From HGM04593 sp045644465 (GTDB lineage: Bacteria; Bacteroidota; Bacteroidia; Bacteroidales; Bacteroidaceae): DNA of 25,363 nt. The DNA lies in NCBI GenBank assembly GCA_045644465.1, contig JAZRGV010000034.1, forward strand, positions 1 through 25,363. Reading direction: 5' to 3'. The notes beneath the pieces were generated by a model that was not told the origin of the DNA, did no database searches, and worked only from the letters and a program-made list of their open reading frames with translations. The position numbers and the translations under genes were made by a program. Positions 15,396-24,609 of this stretch are shown here, piece after piece (position 1 is the stretch's first letter; each line of letters starts with the position of its first letter).

Positions 15396-16729
15396 TTAAA
15401 GAATTTTTCCAGTTTCTTAAGCACGTGCTCACGACAGAAGACAATGACATGGTCGCCGGCCTGTATCATTGTGTTACCTGTCACATGCATACCATCACCG
15501 TTACGTATAAGGCCACCAATGTTTGCTCCATCGGGCAAGCCAAGACTCTTAACCGGTCTCTTGGTTATATATGAACCCTCGCGCACAGGGAACTCCGCCA
15601 CTACAGCCTGTATAAATGTAAGACATTTGACACTCAACACATCGGTATTCAACAACATCTGGAAAATTGTACTTGCAGCAATCTTCTTTTTGTTTATTAC
15701 AGAACCAATATCCATACTTTCGGCCATAGAGATATAGTCGATGTTCTCAATTTCCGAGATGGTACGGAACACTCCGCCACGCTTGGCCGCCATACAGGCA
15801 AGAATATTTGTTTCGGAGCTGTCACCAAGAGCAATAAATGCATCGGTACGGTCTATACCCTCGCTACGCAATAGTTCGGGGTCGCGAGCATCGCCATTGA
15901 TAACCATTACTCTGTCATCGACAAGTTCAAGAAGTTTATGACAGCGGTTAAGGTCGCTCTCGATAATCTTAACATTTATATTATCGGGAATGAGATTTGC
16001 TGTGCGAACAGCTATGCGGCTACCACCCATTATGATAAGGCTGTTTACCTCTGTAAATTCCTCTTTTCCACAGATAGTACGCATATACTGTATGTGGTCG
16101 CTTGTTGTCATAAAACAGACAAGATCGTTCACCATTATGACATCGTTACCACGCGGAATAATAGTCTCGTCGCCACGCTGTATGGCTACGACATGGTAAG
16201 GTATATCATCTTGAAAATCCTTTAGAGGGATATCTTTTATTGATGCGTTATCCCTTATCTTTACACCTATCATCACCAATGCACCGTCACCAAATTCAAG
16301 CATCTGACGCATCCAGCTGTATTTGATGTTTGTTGCAATCTCTTCGGCTGCAAGCTGCTCAGGATAGATAAGTGTATCTACACCCAACGATTCGAAATAA
16401 GCCTTATGTTTGGGTTGCAAATACTCATAATTATCGATACGGGCAATAGTCTTCTTTGCGCCAAGATAGTGCGCAAGAATACATGCCGCAATGTTACGGC
16501 TTTCATCGGGAGTAACAGCAACAAAAAGTTCTGCATTGTCAACACCCGCCGACTTTAGTGCCGAAATCTTTGTCGGGTCGCCTACAATAGCCTGCAGGTC
16601 GAACAAAGACTCCATTTTTCCCAGTTTCTCCTCGCTCTCGTCGAGCAGAACCACATTCTCATTCTCAACAGAAAGCATCTTGGCCAAGTGCGTTCCTACA
16701 GCACCTGCACCGGCGATAACAATTCTCAT
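15392..16729 (-). CDS. trkA: Trk system potassium uptake regulator TrkA
   Basis: Cytoplasmic nucleotide-binding subunit that gates TrkH. The 445 residues contain two RCK (TrkA-N plus TrkA-C) repeats. The first Rossmann motif is GAGAVG (7-12) with an acidic end of strand 2 (VVLLDESEE). A TrkA-C segment occupies about 145-215. The second Rossmann segment is IIMGGSRIAVRTA (232-244), ending strand 2 with IIESD. A second TrkA-C segment covers about 365-445. The start overlaps the dxs stop by 4 bp and the stop overlaps the trkH start by 4 bp. The order dxs-trkA-trkH makes potassium transport part of an isoprenoid-synthesis transcript. Confidence 0.96.
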   Translation of the reverse strand: MRIVIAGAGAVGTHLAKMLSVENENVVLLDESEEKLGKMESLFDLQAIVGDPTKISALKSAGVDNAELFVAVTPDESRNIAACILAHYLGAKKTIARIDNYEYLQPKHKAYFESLGVDTLIYPEQLAAEEIATNIKYSWMRQMLEFGDGALVMIGVKIRDNASIKDIPLKDFQDDIPYHVVAIQRGDETIIPRGNDVIMVNDLVCFMTTSDHIQYMRTICGKEEFTEVNSLIIMGGSRIAVRTANLIPDNINVKIIESDLNRCHKLLELVDDRVMVINGDARDPELLRSEGIDRTDAFIALGDSSETNILACMAAKRGGVFRTISEIENIDYISMAESMDIGSVINKKKIAASTIFQMLLNTDVLSVKCLTFIQAVVAEFPVREGSYITKRPVKSLGLPDGANIGGLIRNGDGMHVTGNTMIQAGDHVIVFCREHVLKKLEKFFK

Positions 16730-18621
16730 AAATTTTTGAAATTTAGGATAGCATTCAAGACGCTATCTTTATCCATACCGCATACGCGATATAACTCTTC
16801 GGGTGTTCCATGCTCAACAAACTTGTCGGGAATACCCATTACCTTTATTGTTGGATTGTAACCTTTTTCCGACATATACTCAACGACAGCACTTCCCAAG
16901 CCACCTGTAACGCAACCATCTTCCAATGTTACAATATACCTGAATTTCTCACCAACCTGGCGCAAAATATCAGTGTCGATGGGTTTAAGGAAACGCATAT
17001 CGTAATGAGCAACACTCACGCCTTGCTTTTCAGCCTCATCGATGACACTCTCCATAACCTTACCAAGAGGACCCAATGTAAGGAATGCCACATCGCTTCC
17101 CTCGCGCATGAGACGTCCCTTGCCAACCTCGACAGTTTCGAGCGGACAACGCCAATCGGCAAGTGAGCCTTTTCCACGCGGATAGCGTATCACAAAAGCT
17201 CCCATATCGGGTTGAACAGCAGTAAACATAAGCCTGCGTAACTCGCATTCATCGTATGGCGAAGAGATAGTAAGGTTAGGTATAGGACGTAAATATGCAA
17301 GGTCAAATGCTCCATGATGTGTAGGGCCATCCTCACCTACGATACCGGCTCTGTCGAGACACAGTACAAAGTTTAGGCGTTGTAATGCCACATCGTGTAT
17401 GAGATTGTCGTAACCGCGCTGCATAAACGAAGAGTAGATATTACAGAATGGTATTGAGCCACCTTTTGCCAAACCTGCAGAGAATGTAACGGCATGACCT
17501 TCGGCGATGCCTACATCAAAGAAACGTTCGGGCAGTTCGCTCATAAGTTTGTTCATTGAACATCCCGTTGGCATTGCAGGGGTAATTCCAATAATTCGTT
17601 CATCGGCCTTTGCCAACTCAACAAGAGTTTCACCAAAAACATCCTGAAAACGTGGTGTTCCGCCTTCTGCAACAATACGTTCACCGGTTTCTATATCAAA
17701 TATACCGGGCTGATGCCAAACTGTGGCATTCTTTTCGGCCGGTTCCCAACCCTTTCCTTTTGTTGTATGTATATGCAACATACGGGGGCCAGTCATATCC
17801 TTTATACTGCGCAACATACGAACCAACTCATGCACATCGTGCCCATTAATAGGACCAAAATAACGTGCACTCATACCTTCGAATATATTCTGTTGACGGA
17901 AAAGCATTGCCTTAAGACCATTATTGAAGCGTATAAGAGCATTGGCACGCTGTTCGTTAAGAATACCCACTTTACGCAGCCCCTTTGCTATAGCATAACG
18001 TATCTTGTTGTATATTTTTGATGAGTGCATTGAAATGAGCAACTGGCTCATACCACCCACACTCTTGTCGATTGACATATTATTGTCGTTAAGAATAACA
18101 AGCAGGTTGTTGGGAGTGTTCGACAGGTTATTCAAGCCCTCGTAGGCCAAGCCGCCACTCATAGAGCCATCGCCTATTATAGCTACCACATGCTCATCGC
18201 GACCTTGCAACTTTGCCGATACCGACAAGCCTAACGCGGCCGAGATTGAAGTTGAAGCATGGCCTGCCACAAACGAATCATATTCGCTCTCATCGGGCGA
18301 TGGGAAAGGCTTTATGCCTCCAAACTTTCGGTTGGTGTGAAAACGATCTCTACGACCGGTAAGAATCTTATGGCCATAGGCCTGATGACCTACATCCCAA
18401 ACGAGTTTGTCATCGGGTGTTGAGAATACATAATGCAAAGCGACTGTCAATTCCACCGAGCCAAGGCTTGAAGCGAAGTGTCCCGGGTTGTTAGCCAATG
18501 AATCTATTATAAACTCCCTAAGCTCACTACACACCTGTGGCAAATCTGTTTCAGGCAATTGTCTGAGGTCTGCAGGTGAATTAATTTTACTGAGCAAAGG
18601 ATATTTTGTCATATCTTCCAT
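16726..18621 (-). CDS. dxs: 1-deoxy-D-xylulose-5-phosphate synthase
   Basis: Thiamine-diphosphate enzyme joining pyruvate and glyceraldehyde 3-phosphate to form DXP, the first step of the MEP pathway. The product also feeds thiamine and pyridoxal synthesis. The 631 residues match the family. Motifs include VGHQAYGH (77-84, His79), the ThDP-binding GDGSMSGG (150-157) continuing to the conserved asparagines, GIAEGHAV (371-378, catalytic-type Glu374) and DRAGIVGEDGPTHHG (423-437). The ATG at 18619-18621 places the usual short leader helix before YPLLSKINSPADL. It is the first gene of an operon with trkA and trkH, divergent from the GSCFA gene. ispG of the same pathway lies at 3432-5162. Confidence 0.97.
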   Translation of the reverse strand: MEDMTKYPLLSKINSPADLRQLPETDLPQVCSELREFIIDSLANNPGHFASSLGSVELTVALHYVFSTPDDKLVWDVGHQAYGHKILTGRRDRFHTNRKFGGIKPFPSPDESEYDSFVAGHASTSISAALGLSVSAKLQGRDEHVVAIIGDGSMSGGLAYEGLNNLSNTPNNLLVILNDNNMSIDKSVGGMSQLLISMHSSKIYNKIRYAIAKGLRKVGILNEQRANALIRFNNGLKAMLFRQQNIFEGMSARYFGPINGHDVHELVRMLRSIKDMTGPRMLHIHTTKGKGWEPAEKNATVWHQPGIFDIETGERIVAEGGTPRFQDVFGETLVELAKADERIIGITPAMPTGCSMNKLMSELPERFFDVGIAEGHAVTFSAGLAKGGSIPFCNIYSSFMQRGYDNLIHDVALQRLNFVLCLDRAGIVGEDGPTHHGAFDLAYLRPIPNLTISSPYDECELRRLMFTAVQPDMGAFVIRYPRGKGSLADWRCPLETVEVGKGRLMREGSDVAFLTLGPLGKVMESVIDEAEKQGVSVAHYDMRFLKPIDTDILRQVGEKFRYIVTLEDGCVTGGLGSAVVEYMSEKGYNPTIKVMGIPDKFVEHGTPEELYRVCGMDKDSVLNAILNFKNL

Positions 18622-18668
18622 TTAAAGAATGCTTTTTACACATACACACTTGCGGTTTATCGCAATCG

Positions 18669-18676
18669 CAAATATA
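18669..18676 (-). promoter_or_regulatory. Probable -7 box of dxs-trkA-trkH
   Basis: The minus strand reads TATATTTG, an exact TAnnTTTG match, 47 nt before the dxs ATG. The nearest TTTG (18700-18703) is 23 nt upstream, longer than the usual 19-21, so the -33 element is uncertain. Confidence 0.45.
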
Positions 18677-18760
18677 ATATTTTTTGTATGAATTAGCCAC
18701 AAACAAGCATATTCTGTACAAATTCTACGCAAATATACTATATTTCTTAATGAAGTTAAC

Positions 18761-18768
18761 TATTTTTG
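18761..18768 (+). promoter_or_regulatory. Probable -7 box of GSCFA-murF-alr
   Basis: TATTTTTG fits TAnnTTTG exactly and would place the transcription start near 18775. That leaves about 30 nt before the ATG at 18806. No TTTG is found at the expected -33 distance. Confidence 0.45.
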
Positions 18769-18805
18769 TAATTGTAATTACGAAAATTGAGTGCTCTTCA
18801 CAACA

Positions 18806-19804
18806 ATGACACGCTTCAGAACTGCAATAGAACTACCCATAAGTAAATATAAACTAAGCCACAAGAGTAACTTGTTGCTTGCCGGGTCGTGCTTTGCAAG
18901 CAACATTGGTACAAGACTTGCCGAAAATAAGTTCAATATTAGCATAAACCCTTTCGGAGTATTATACAACCCGTTATCAATAGCCACAATGCTGACACGC
19001 GTTATTAATGAAACACTGTTCGATGCACAATCGCCCGAACTGTTTGAACATAACGGCAAATGGCACAGCATACTGCACCATGGCGATTTCTCAAGAAACA
19101 GTAAAGAGGAGCTTCTGAATGTAATAAACAAAAGCATCGAGGATAACCACAAAAGGGCAAAAGAATGTGATACTGTTATAATAACATTCGGAACGGCATA
19201 TGCATATACACGCAACAACGACAACATTGTTGTGGGCAACTGCCACAAATTGCCGGCAAACACGTTCACACGTCGCCTGCTCGGCATCGAAGAGATAGTC
19301 AACACCACATCAATGGTAATAGAACAGTTCAAGGAGATAAACCCCAATATAAGATTTATTTTTACAGTAAGCCCCATACGCCACCTTCGCGACGGAGCAC
19401 ACGGCAATCAGAAGAGCAAGGCAACATTGTTGCTTGCTATAGACAGAATAAATTCACTGTATCCCGACAACACAACATATTTCCCGGCATACGAGATTGT
19501 TCTCGACGAACTGCGCGACTACCGTTTTTATGCCGATGATATGGTGCACCCGTCACCTGTAGCCATAGAATACATATGGGAATGTTTTGGCAACTGCTAT
19601 TTCAACGAAGATACAAAAAAGCTCAACGAAGAGATTGAAACAGTGGCACGCGCCATTGCGCATCGCCCCTTTGATGCCTCTTCCGATGGTTACAAGAGAT
19701 TTATATGTAACTTATTGAAAAAAATAGAGGGATTTGAAGAAAAATATTCGTACCTTAACTTCGACAATGAGAAAACGCAATGCAATACACTATTGAACAA
19801 ATAA
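18806..19804 (+). CDS. GSCFA domain-containing protein
   Basis: A 332-residue soluble protein named for its GSCFA motif (LLLAGSCFASNIG, about residues 25-37). The family is SGNH/GDSL-hydrolase-like: GSCFA takes the position of the block I nucleophile region, and later segments such as ITFGTAYAY, FTVSPIRHLRDGAHGN and DDMVHPSP are consistent with the catalytic His-containing blocks. The substrate is unknown; an esterase or acyl-modifying role in the cell envelope is only an inference from the neighbouring murF-alr gene. The ATG at 18806 is preferred over the GTG at 18791 because the conserved part begins shortly after it. The last 25 bp overlap murF-alr in another frame, implying translational coupling. 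Confidence 0.9.
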   Translation: MTRFRTAIELPISKYKLSHKSNLLLAGSCFASNIGTRLAENKFNISINPFGVLYNPLSIATMLTRVINETLFDAQSPELFEHNGKWHSILHHGDFSRNSKEELLNVINKSIEDNHKRAKECDTVIITFGTAYAYTRNNDNIVVGNCHKLPANTFTRRLLGIEEIVNTTSMVIEQFKEINPNIRFIFTVSPIRHLRDGAHGNQKSKATLLLAIDRINSLYPDNTTYFPAYEIVLDELRDYRFYADDMVHPSPVAIEYIWECFGNCYFNEDTKKLNEEIETVARAIAHRPFDASSDGYKRFICNLLKKIEGFEEKYSYLNFDNEKTQCNTLLNK

Positions 19805-22260
19805 AAGATATACTGAAGGCCAAAGGAGTGATTGCCACACCCGGAAGCAAGGTTGCACGCCTGCTCACCGACAGCCGTTCACTCAGTTTCCCCGAAGAGA
19901 CCATTTTCTTTGCCATAAAGACAAAACATGGCGATGGTCACAACTATATCAAGGAACTCTATAACAGAGGTGTCAAAAATTTCATTGTCAACAGCATTGC
20001 AGGTTTCGAAGAACTTGAACATGCCAATTTGATAATTGTAAATGACAGCATGAAAGCACTGCAGATGCTTGCTACCCACCATCGTTCAAAGTTCGAAATA
20101 CCCATCATAGGCATCACCGGCAGCGACGGCAAGACCATCGTAAAAGAGTGGCTGTACCAACTCACCGCCGGCAACTATAATGTTACACGCTCGCCACGAA
20201 GCTACAACTCGCAGATAGGCGTTCCCCTCTCGATATGGAAGCTGAACAGCGAAAGTACTCTTGGCATTTTTGAAGCTGGCATTTCGCGTGTGCAGGAGAT
20301 GGAGAACCTGCAGCATATAATAAAACCAACCATCGGTATTGTAACCAATATAAGCAGCGCACACCAGGAAAACTTCAGCACCATGCAGGAAAAATGTATG
20401 GAAAAACTGTCATTGTTCCGCAAATGCGATATTGTAATATACAACGCCGATGACGAACTGTTAGCAAGCTGCGTAACACGTTCACACTTGCCGTCGCGCG
20501 AAATAGCTTGGTCGCGCAAAGACCCGGAACGTCCATTGTTTATCAAATCGATAGAAAAAGACGACACTGGTACAACCATAAGATACAATTACCTGACAAT
20601 AGAGAGTAGTTACCGTATTCCATTCCTTGATGATGCTTCGGTTGACGACTCTATAAGCTGCCTTGCTGCAGCTCTGTACCTTATGATACCGACCAACGTG
20701 ATTGCCGAGCGTATGGCACAGCTGGAACCTGTAGCAATGCGCCTTGAGGTTAAAGAAGGAAAGCGCGGCTGTTTAATCATAAACGACAGTTACAACTCAG
20801 ACACAGCATCGCTCGACATAGCACTTGACTTTATGGAGCGCAGAAGCAGCACACTTCCTCACCTGAAACGAACACTTATACTTGCCGACATAAAACAGAC
20901 CGGTGAGAGCGCACAGTCGCTATACCGCATAGTACTGCAATATCTTGAGGAGAGGAAAATAGAGAAGTTCATAGGTATTGGAAAGGATATAAACTCACAG
21001 GCATCAAAGTTCAAGAAATCAGAGATAGAGTGCTATTTCTTCAACACCACCGAGGAGTTGTTATCATCAAACATACTGCGTGAAATGCACAATGAGTGCA
21101 TCCTTATAAAAGGTTCACGCTCCTTCCATTTCGAAGATGTATCGGAGTCACTTGAAAAGAAAGTACACCAAACCATCCTCGAAGTTAACCTTAGCGCACT
21201 GCGCGACAATCTAAACCGCTACCGCAACAATCTGAGCCAGGATACAAAAACCGTATGTATGGTTAAGGCCGGAGCATACGGAGCCGGTGCTCTTGAAGTG
21301 GGACGCACTCTGCAAGAGTGCAATGTCGATTACCTTGCAGTAGCCGTAGCAGATGAGGGTGCCGAGCTACGCAGAGAAGGCATAACCACAGGTATCATCG
21401 TAATGAACCCAGAACCAAGTTCTTACAGCACACTATTCGACAACAAGCTCGAACCCGAAGTTTATAGTTTTGGTATGCTCAAATCGCTTATACATGCAGC
21501 ATGCCACGAGGGCATAACCGACTATCCTATACACATAAAGATTGACACAGGAATGCACCGCCTTGGCTTCTTACCAGAGGAGGTTCCACAACTCATTGAC
21601 ACACTGAAACGTCAAAGTGCATTGACACCACGCTCGGTATTCTCGCATCTCGCAGGAAGTGACAGCCCCGCCTTTGACGAATTTACCAGGACACAAATGA
21701 AACGGTTTGAAACAGCAGCCGAAATGTTACAAGGTGCTTTTACGCAGAAGATTCTGCGACACATATGCAACAGCGCAGGAGCAGAACGTTTCACTGACGC
21801 ACAATACGACATGGTTCGCTTAGGAATAGGACTTTACGGAATATCACCCATGGGCAAAGACAACACTTTGCGCCCCATATCTACGTTAAAAACCATAATT
21901 CTGCAGATACACGATATTCCTGCAAGCGAAACTGTTGGTTACAGCCGCAAAGGGACATTGACACGCGCCTCACGCATTGCCGCATTACCTATAGGATATG
22001 CCGATGGCTTGAACCGTAAACTTGGCAATGGCAAGGGCTATTGCATTATAAACGGTAAGAAAGCACCATATATAGGCAATATATGCATGGATGTATGCAT
22101 GGTTGACGTTACCGACATCGACTGCAACGAAGGGGATATTGTGGAGATATTCGGAGCCAACCTGCCTGTAAATACAATTGCAGATTGGCTCGAAACAATT
22201 CCATACGAAGTGCTTACATCCGTATCAAACAGAATAAAGCGCGTATATTATAGCGACTGA
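19780..22260 (+). CDS. murF-alr: Bifunctional UDP-MurNAc-tripeptide:D-Ala-D-Ala ligase / alanine racemase
   Basis: A two-enzyme fusion of 826 residues typical of Bacteroidota. Residues 1-460 are MurF, which adds D-Ala-D-Ala to UDP-MurNAc-tripeptide. The ATP loop is GITGSDGKT (111-119), the substrate segment NSQIGVP (143-149), and the Mur ligase C-terminal motif NDSYNSD (335-341). Residues about 463-826 are a PLP-dependent alanine racemase, with Lys496 in VKAGAYGAG, Tyr721 in VGYSRKGTL, the cofactor-side segment MVRLGIGLYG (678-687) and GNICMDVCMVDV (766-777). Fusion couples D-alanine supply to its use. In the MurF loop Asp116 stands where Asn or another residue is frequent. The start overlaps the GSCFA gene, and the stop is 2 bp from the convergent transporter gene. 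Confidence 0.96.
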   Translation: MQYTIEQIKDILKAKGVIATPGSKVARLLTDSRSLSFPEETIFFAIKTKHGDGHNYIKELYNRGVKNFIVNSIAGFEELEHANLIIVNDSMKALQMLATHHRSKFEIPIIGITGSDGKTIVKEWLYQLTAGNYNVTRSPRSYNSQIGVPLSIWKLNSESTLGIFEAGISRVQEMENLQHIIKPTIGIVTNISSAHQENFSTMQEKCMEKLSLFRKCDIVIYNADDELLASCVTRSHLPSREIAWSRKDPERPLFIKSIEKDDTGTTIRYNYLTIESSYRIPFLDDASVDDSISCLAAALYLMIPTNVIAERMAQLEPVAMRLEVKEGKRGCLIINDSYNSDTASLDIALDFMERRSSTLPHLKRTLILADIKQTGESAQSLYRIVLQYLEERKIEKFIGIGKDINSQASKFKKSEIECYFFNTTEELLSSNILREMHNECILIKGSRSFHFEDVSESLEKKVHQTILEVNLSALRDNLNRYRNNLSQDTKTVCMVKAGAYGAGALEVGRTLQECNVDYLAVAVADEGAELRREGITTGIIVMNPEPSSYSTLFDNKLEPEVYSFGMLKSLIHAACHEGITDYPIHIKIDTGMHRLGFLPEEVPQLIDTLKRQSALTPRSVFSHLAGSDSPAFDEFTRTQMKRFETAAEMLQGAFTQKILRHICNSAGAERFTDAQYDMVRLGIGLYGISPMGKDNTLRPISTLKTIILQIHDIPASETVGYSRKGTLTRASRIAALPIGYADGLNRKLGNGKGYCIINGKKAPYIGNICMDVCMVDVTDIDCNEGDIVEIFGANLPVNTIADWLETIPYEVLTSVSNRIKRVYYSD

Positions 22261-22262
22261 AA

Positions 22263-23573
22263 TTAAAGCAGGTTCATTATAAAGATATAGAATATCAACA
22301 ACGGGGTTATATACTTAAGCATAAACATCAACACCTTTGACACATGTTTGTTCAAAGTATTACCGTTTGTAAGTTCATTCTGCATAAAACCTTTCTCAAG
22401 GAACCACGAAACAAGAATACATGTAAACATCGCCCCCAACGGCATCATCACATTGGCTGTAAGTTTATCGAACACATCAAGATAATCCACTCCGAAAAGC
22501 TTGCTGAACGTGAGCGCACTCAAAGCGACAGATAATCCCATTGTTGTTATCGCTGCAGCACGCCTTGAAAGTTTGAACTCCTCGGCAAAATATGCAGTAA
22601 GCACCTCGTTGAACGAAATTGTAGATGTTAGCGAAGCCAGCATCACAAGAATAAAAAATATTGTTGACCACAATGATGCTAACGGCATTCCATTGAATAT
22701 TTCGGGCAAGGTAACAAACACAAGCGAGGGGCCTTCAGAAGGCTCTATTCCGGCACTGAACACAGCCGGGAATATCACCAGTCCGGCAAGAACGGAAACA
22801 AGCAATGTCAAGAACGACACGTTGAGCGAAGTGGCAACAAGGTTATTGTTCTTCTTGAAATATGAAGCATATGTTACCATACAGCCCATTCCCACCGAGA
22901 GAGAGAAGAACGCCTGGCCAATAGCCATCATAATTGTCTTTGGTTTAAACGCCTCGGCAAAGTCACACGATAGGAAGAAACGATAACCTTCGGCCGCTCC
23001 GGGCATAAAAGCCACACGCACAGCCATCACTATAAGGATAATAAAAAGCATTGGCATCATTATTTTCGAAGCCTTTTCGATACCCTTTTCCACACCACGC
23101 GACACAATGATATATGTCATTAATATGAATATTATACCATATATAAGCGGACGCCACGAGGCTTGAAACTCCTTGAACTGTTCGGTAAAAGGCAAGGCAG
23201 AACTATAGAGCTCACCCGTAGCCGAATTGACAAGATATTCCAATGACCAGCCTGCGATAAGATAGTAATATCCCGAAATAAAAAGAGCACAAAGCACACC
23301 GCAATATCCCAACCAGCTCCAACGCTTTGAGATGGCGCGAAAAGCGCCAACGGCATTCTTTCGTGTCTTTCGTCCTATCGCAAACTCAGCAAGCATTGCC
23401 GGAATGCCTACTACAAGCACACTCAACAGAAAGACAAGAAGAAATGCAGCACCGCCATGCTCACCGGCAATATAAGGGAAACGCCATATTGCACCAAGAC
23501 CTATCGCACTGCCAGCTGCAACCAATATTACACTCAGTTTACCACCAAAGGATTCTCTTTTATTTTCGCTCAT
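22263..23573 (-). CDS. SNF-family sodium-dependent transporter
   Basis: An inner-membrane symporter of the neurotransmitter:sodium symporter family (LeuT fold), 436 residues with about eleven hydrophobic segments, as in the shorter bacterial members. The unwound TM1 motif is AAGSAIGLGAIWRFPY (19-34). LeuT has an asparagine at the position of Ala28; that asparagine ligates sodium site 1, so ion binding may differ. Further family features are EFAIGRKTRKNAVGA after TM2 and FFSLSVGMGCMVTYASYF at TM6 and beyond. An amino acid is the likely substrate, but it cannot be named. The ATG at 23571-23573 follows an AT-rich leader, with a weak -7 candidate TATTTTCG at 23601-23608. It converges on murF-alr with only 2 bp between stop codons. 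Confidence 0.9.
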   Translation of the reverse strand: MSENKRESFGGKLSVILVAAGSAIGLGAIWRFPYIAGEHGGAAFLLVFLLSVLVVGIPAMLAEFAIGRKTRKNAVGAFRAISKRWSWLGYCGVLCALFISGYYYLIAGWSLEYLVNSATGELYSSALPFTEQFKEFQASWRPLIYGIIFILMTYIIVSRGVEKGIEKASKIMMPMLFIILIVMAVRVAFMPGAAEGYRFFLSCDFAEAFKPKTIMMAIGQAFFSLSVGMGCMVTYASYFKKNNNLVATSLNVSFLTLLVSVLAGLVIFPAVFSAGIEPSEGPSLVFVTLPEIFNGMPLASLWSTIFFILVMLASLTSTISFNEVLTAYFAEEFKLSRRAAAITTMGLSVALSALTFSKLFGVDYLDVFDKLTANVMMPLGAMFTCILVSWFLEKGFMQNELTNGNTLNKHVSKVLMFMLKYITPLLIFYIFIMNLL

Positions 23574-23610
23574 ATATTTTCAGTAATAGAAATTGAGTCG
23601 CGAAAATAGT

Positions 23611-23658
23611 AAAAAAAAATGGAACGGAAAGCATAAAAAGGCCAACCGTTCCATTTTT
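23611..23658 (-). terminator. ddh intrinsic terminator
   Basis: AAAAATGGAACGG (23615-23627) pairs with CCGTTCCATTTTT (23646-23658) around an 18-nt loop. In the minus direction the stem runs into nine consecutive T (23611-23619). It follows the ddh stop by 27 nt and sits immediately upstream of the transporter's presumed promoter region. Confidence 0.88.
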
Positions 23659-23685
23659 AACAATATTTCTTTTTTACACAACAAG

Positions 23686-24585
23686 TTACACTAAATGTGC
23701 GATATGCTGTTCGCGGTCACCGCTGAGCAAGTCGATAAGAGGAATCTCAATCATTGTATAGCAGCCTGGTTGCTGACGCATTGTTGCACGCGCGCAGCAC
23801 ACAAGAACCTGAGCTGTAAGAGCAGGGTTATTGATTCTCATATTGAACTCGAACAACTGATTCTGTGTTGTTCCTGACACACCTTTACGTGTGAGGTTTA
23901 CACCATGTCCCATATCAAGAAGGTCATCGACACAAGGCACCTTTATGACATGAGTCTCATCGTTCACAAAATATGGATCGGCCTTTATTGCTGCCGAAAC
24001 CTGATTGAAATCGTAGCCCTCCTCGAGTTCGATATACACCATGCGACGATGTATTCCCGTACCCACAGGAATTGTCATTGACAGGGCAGCCTTGACACCA
24101 TCGACCGCCTTAACGGCAACGGTATGTCCCATACTCATTCCCGGACCGAAGTTGGTATATGTAATACCCTTTGGAGCAATAGCCTCGAGCAATGTACGTA
24201 CAACAGAGTCGCTTCCCGGGTCCCAGCCTGCAGAGATGATGGAAACAGCATTGCCCGCCTCGGCACTCTCGCTCAAAGAACGGCGCAAATCAAGGATTTT
24301 AGAGTGGATATCAAAGCTATCCACAGTATTTATGCCAAGAGCAAGAATATCCTTTGCATATTTTTCCACGCTACGTGTGGGAGTCGCAAGGATAGCAACA
24401 TCCACATCACCCAACTCGCGGATATCCTTTACTACATTGTAGCCCTCGAGTTCCTGCGGAAGGTTTTCCGCACCCGCACGACGAACAACACCTGCAACCT
24501 CAAAGTCAGGCGCAGCATTCAACGCCTGAAGTGTATATTTTCCTATATTGCCATAACCGACGATGGCAGCTCTTATTTTTCTCAT
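23686..24585 (-). CDS. ddh: meso-diaminopimelate D-dehydrogenase
   Basis: NADPH-dependent enzyme that forms meso-diaminopimelate from tetrahydrodipicolinate and ammonia in one step, giving lysine and the peptidoglycan cross-linking residue. The 299 residues fit the family (about 300-325). The Rossmann motif is GYGNIG (10-15). Typical segments are SAGWDPGSDSVVRTL, YTNFGPGMSMGHTVAVKAVDGVK within 140-175, and the substrate-domain stretch FNMRINNPALTAQVLV. The ATG at 24583-24585 begins directly with the first beta strand. The gene stands alone between two minus-strand genes, with its own -7 candidate and terminator. It complements murF-alr in cell-wall precursor supply. Confidence 0.95.
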   Translation of the reverse strand: MRKIRAAIVGYGNIGKYTLQALNAAPDFEVAGVVRRAGAENLPQELEGYNVVKDIRELGDVDVAILATPTRSVEKYAKDILALGINTVDSFDIHSKILDLRRSLSESAEAGNAVSIISAGWDPGSDSVVRTLLEAIAPKGITYTNFGPGMSMGHTVAVKAVDGVKAALSMTIPVGTGIHRRMVYIELEEGYDFNQVSAAIKADPYFVNDETHVIKVPCVDDLLDMGHGVNLTRKGVSGTTQNQLFEFNMRINNPALTAQVLVCCARATMRQQPGCYTMIEIPLIDLLSGDREQHIAHLV

Positions 24586-24609
24586 ATTAATATCTTTTAT
24601 TTTATAATG

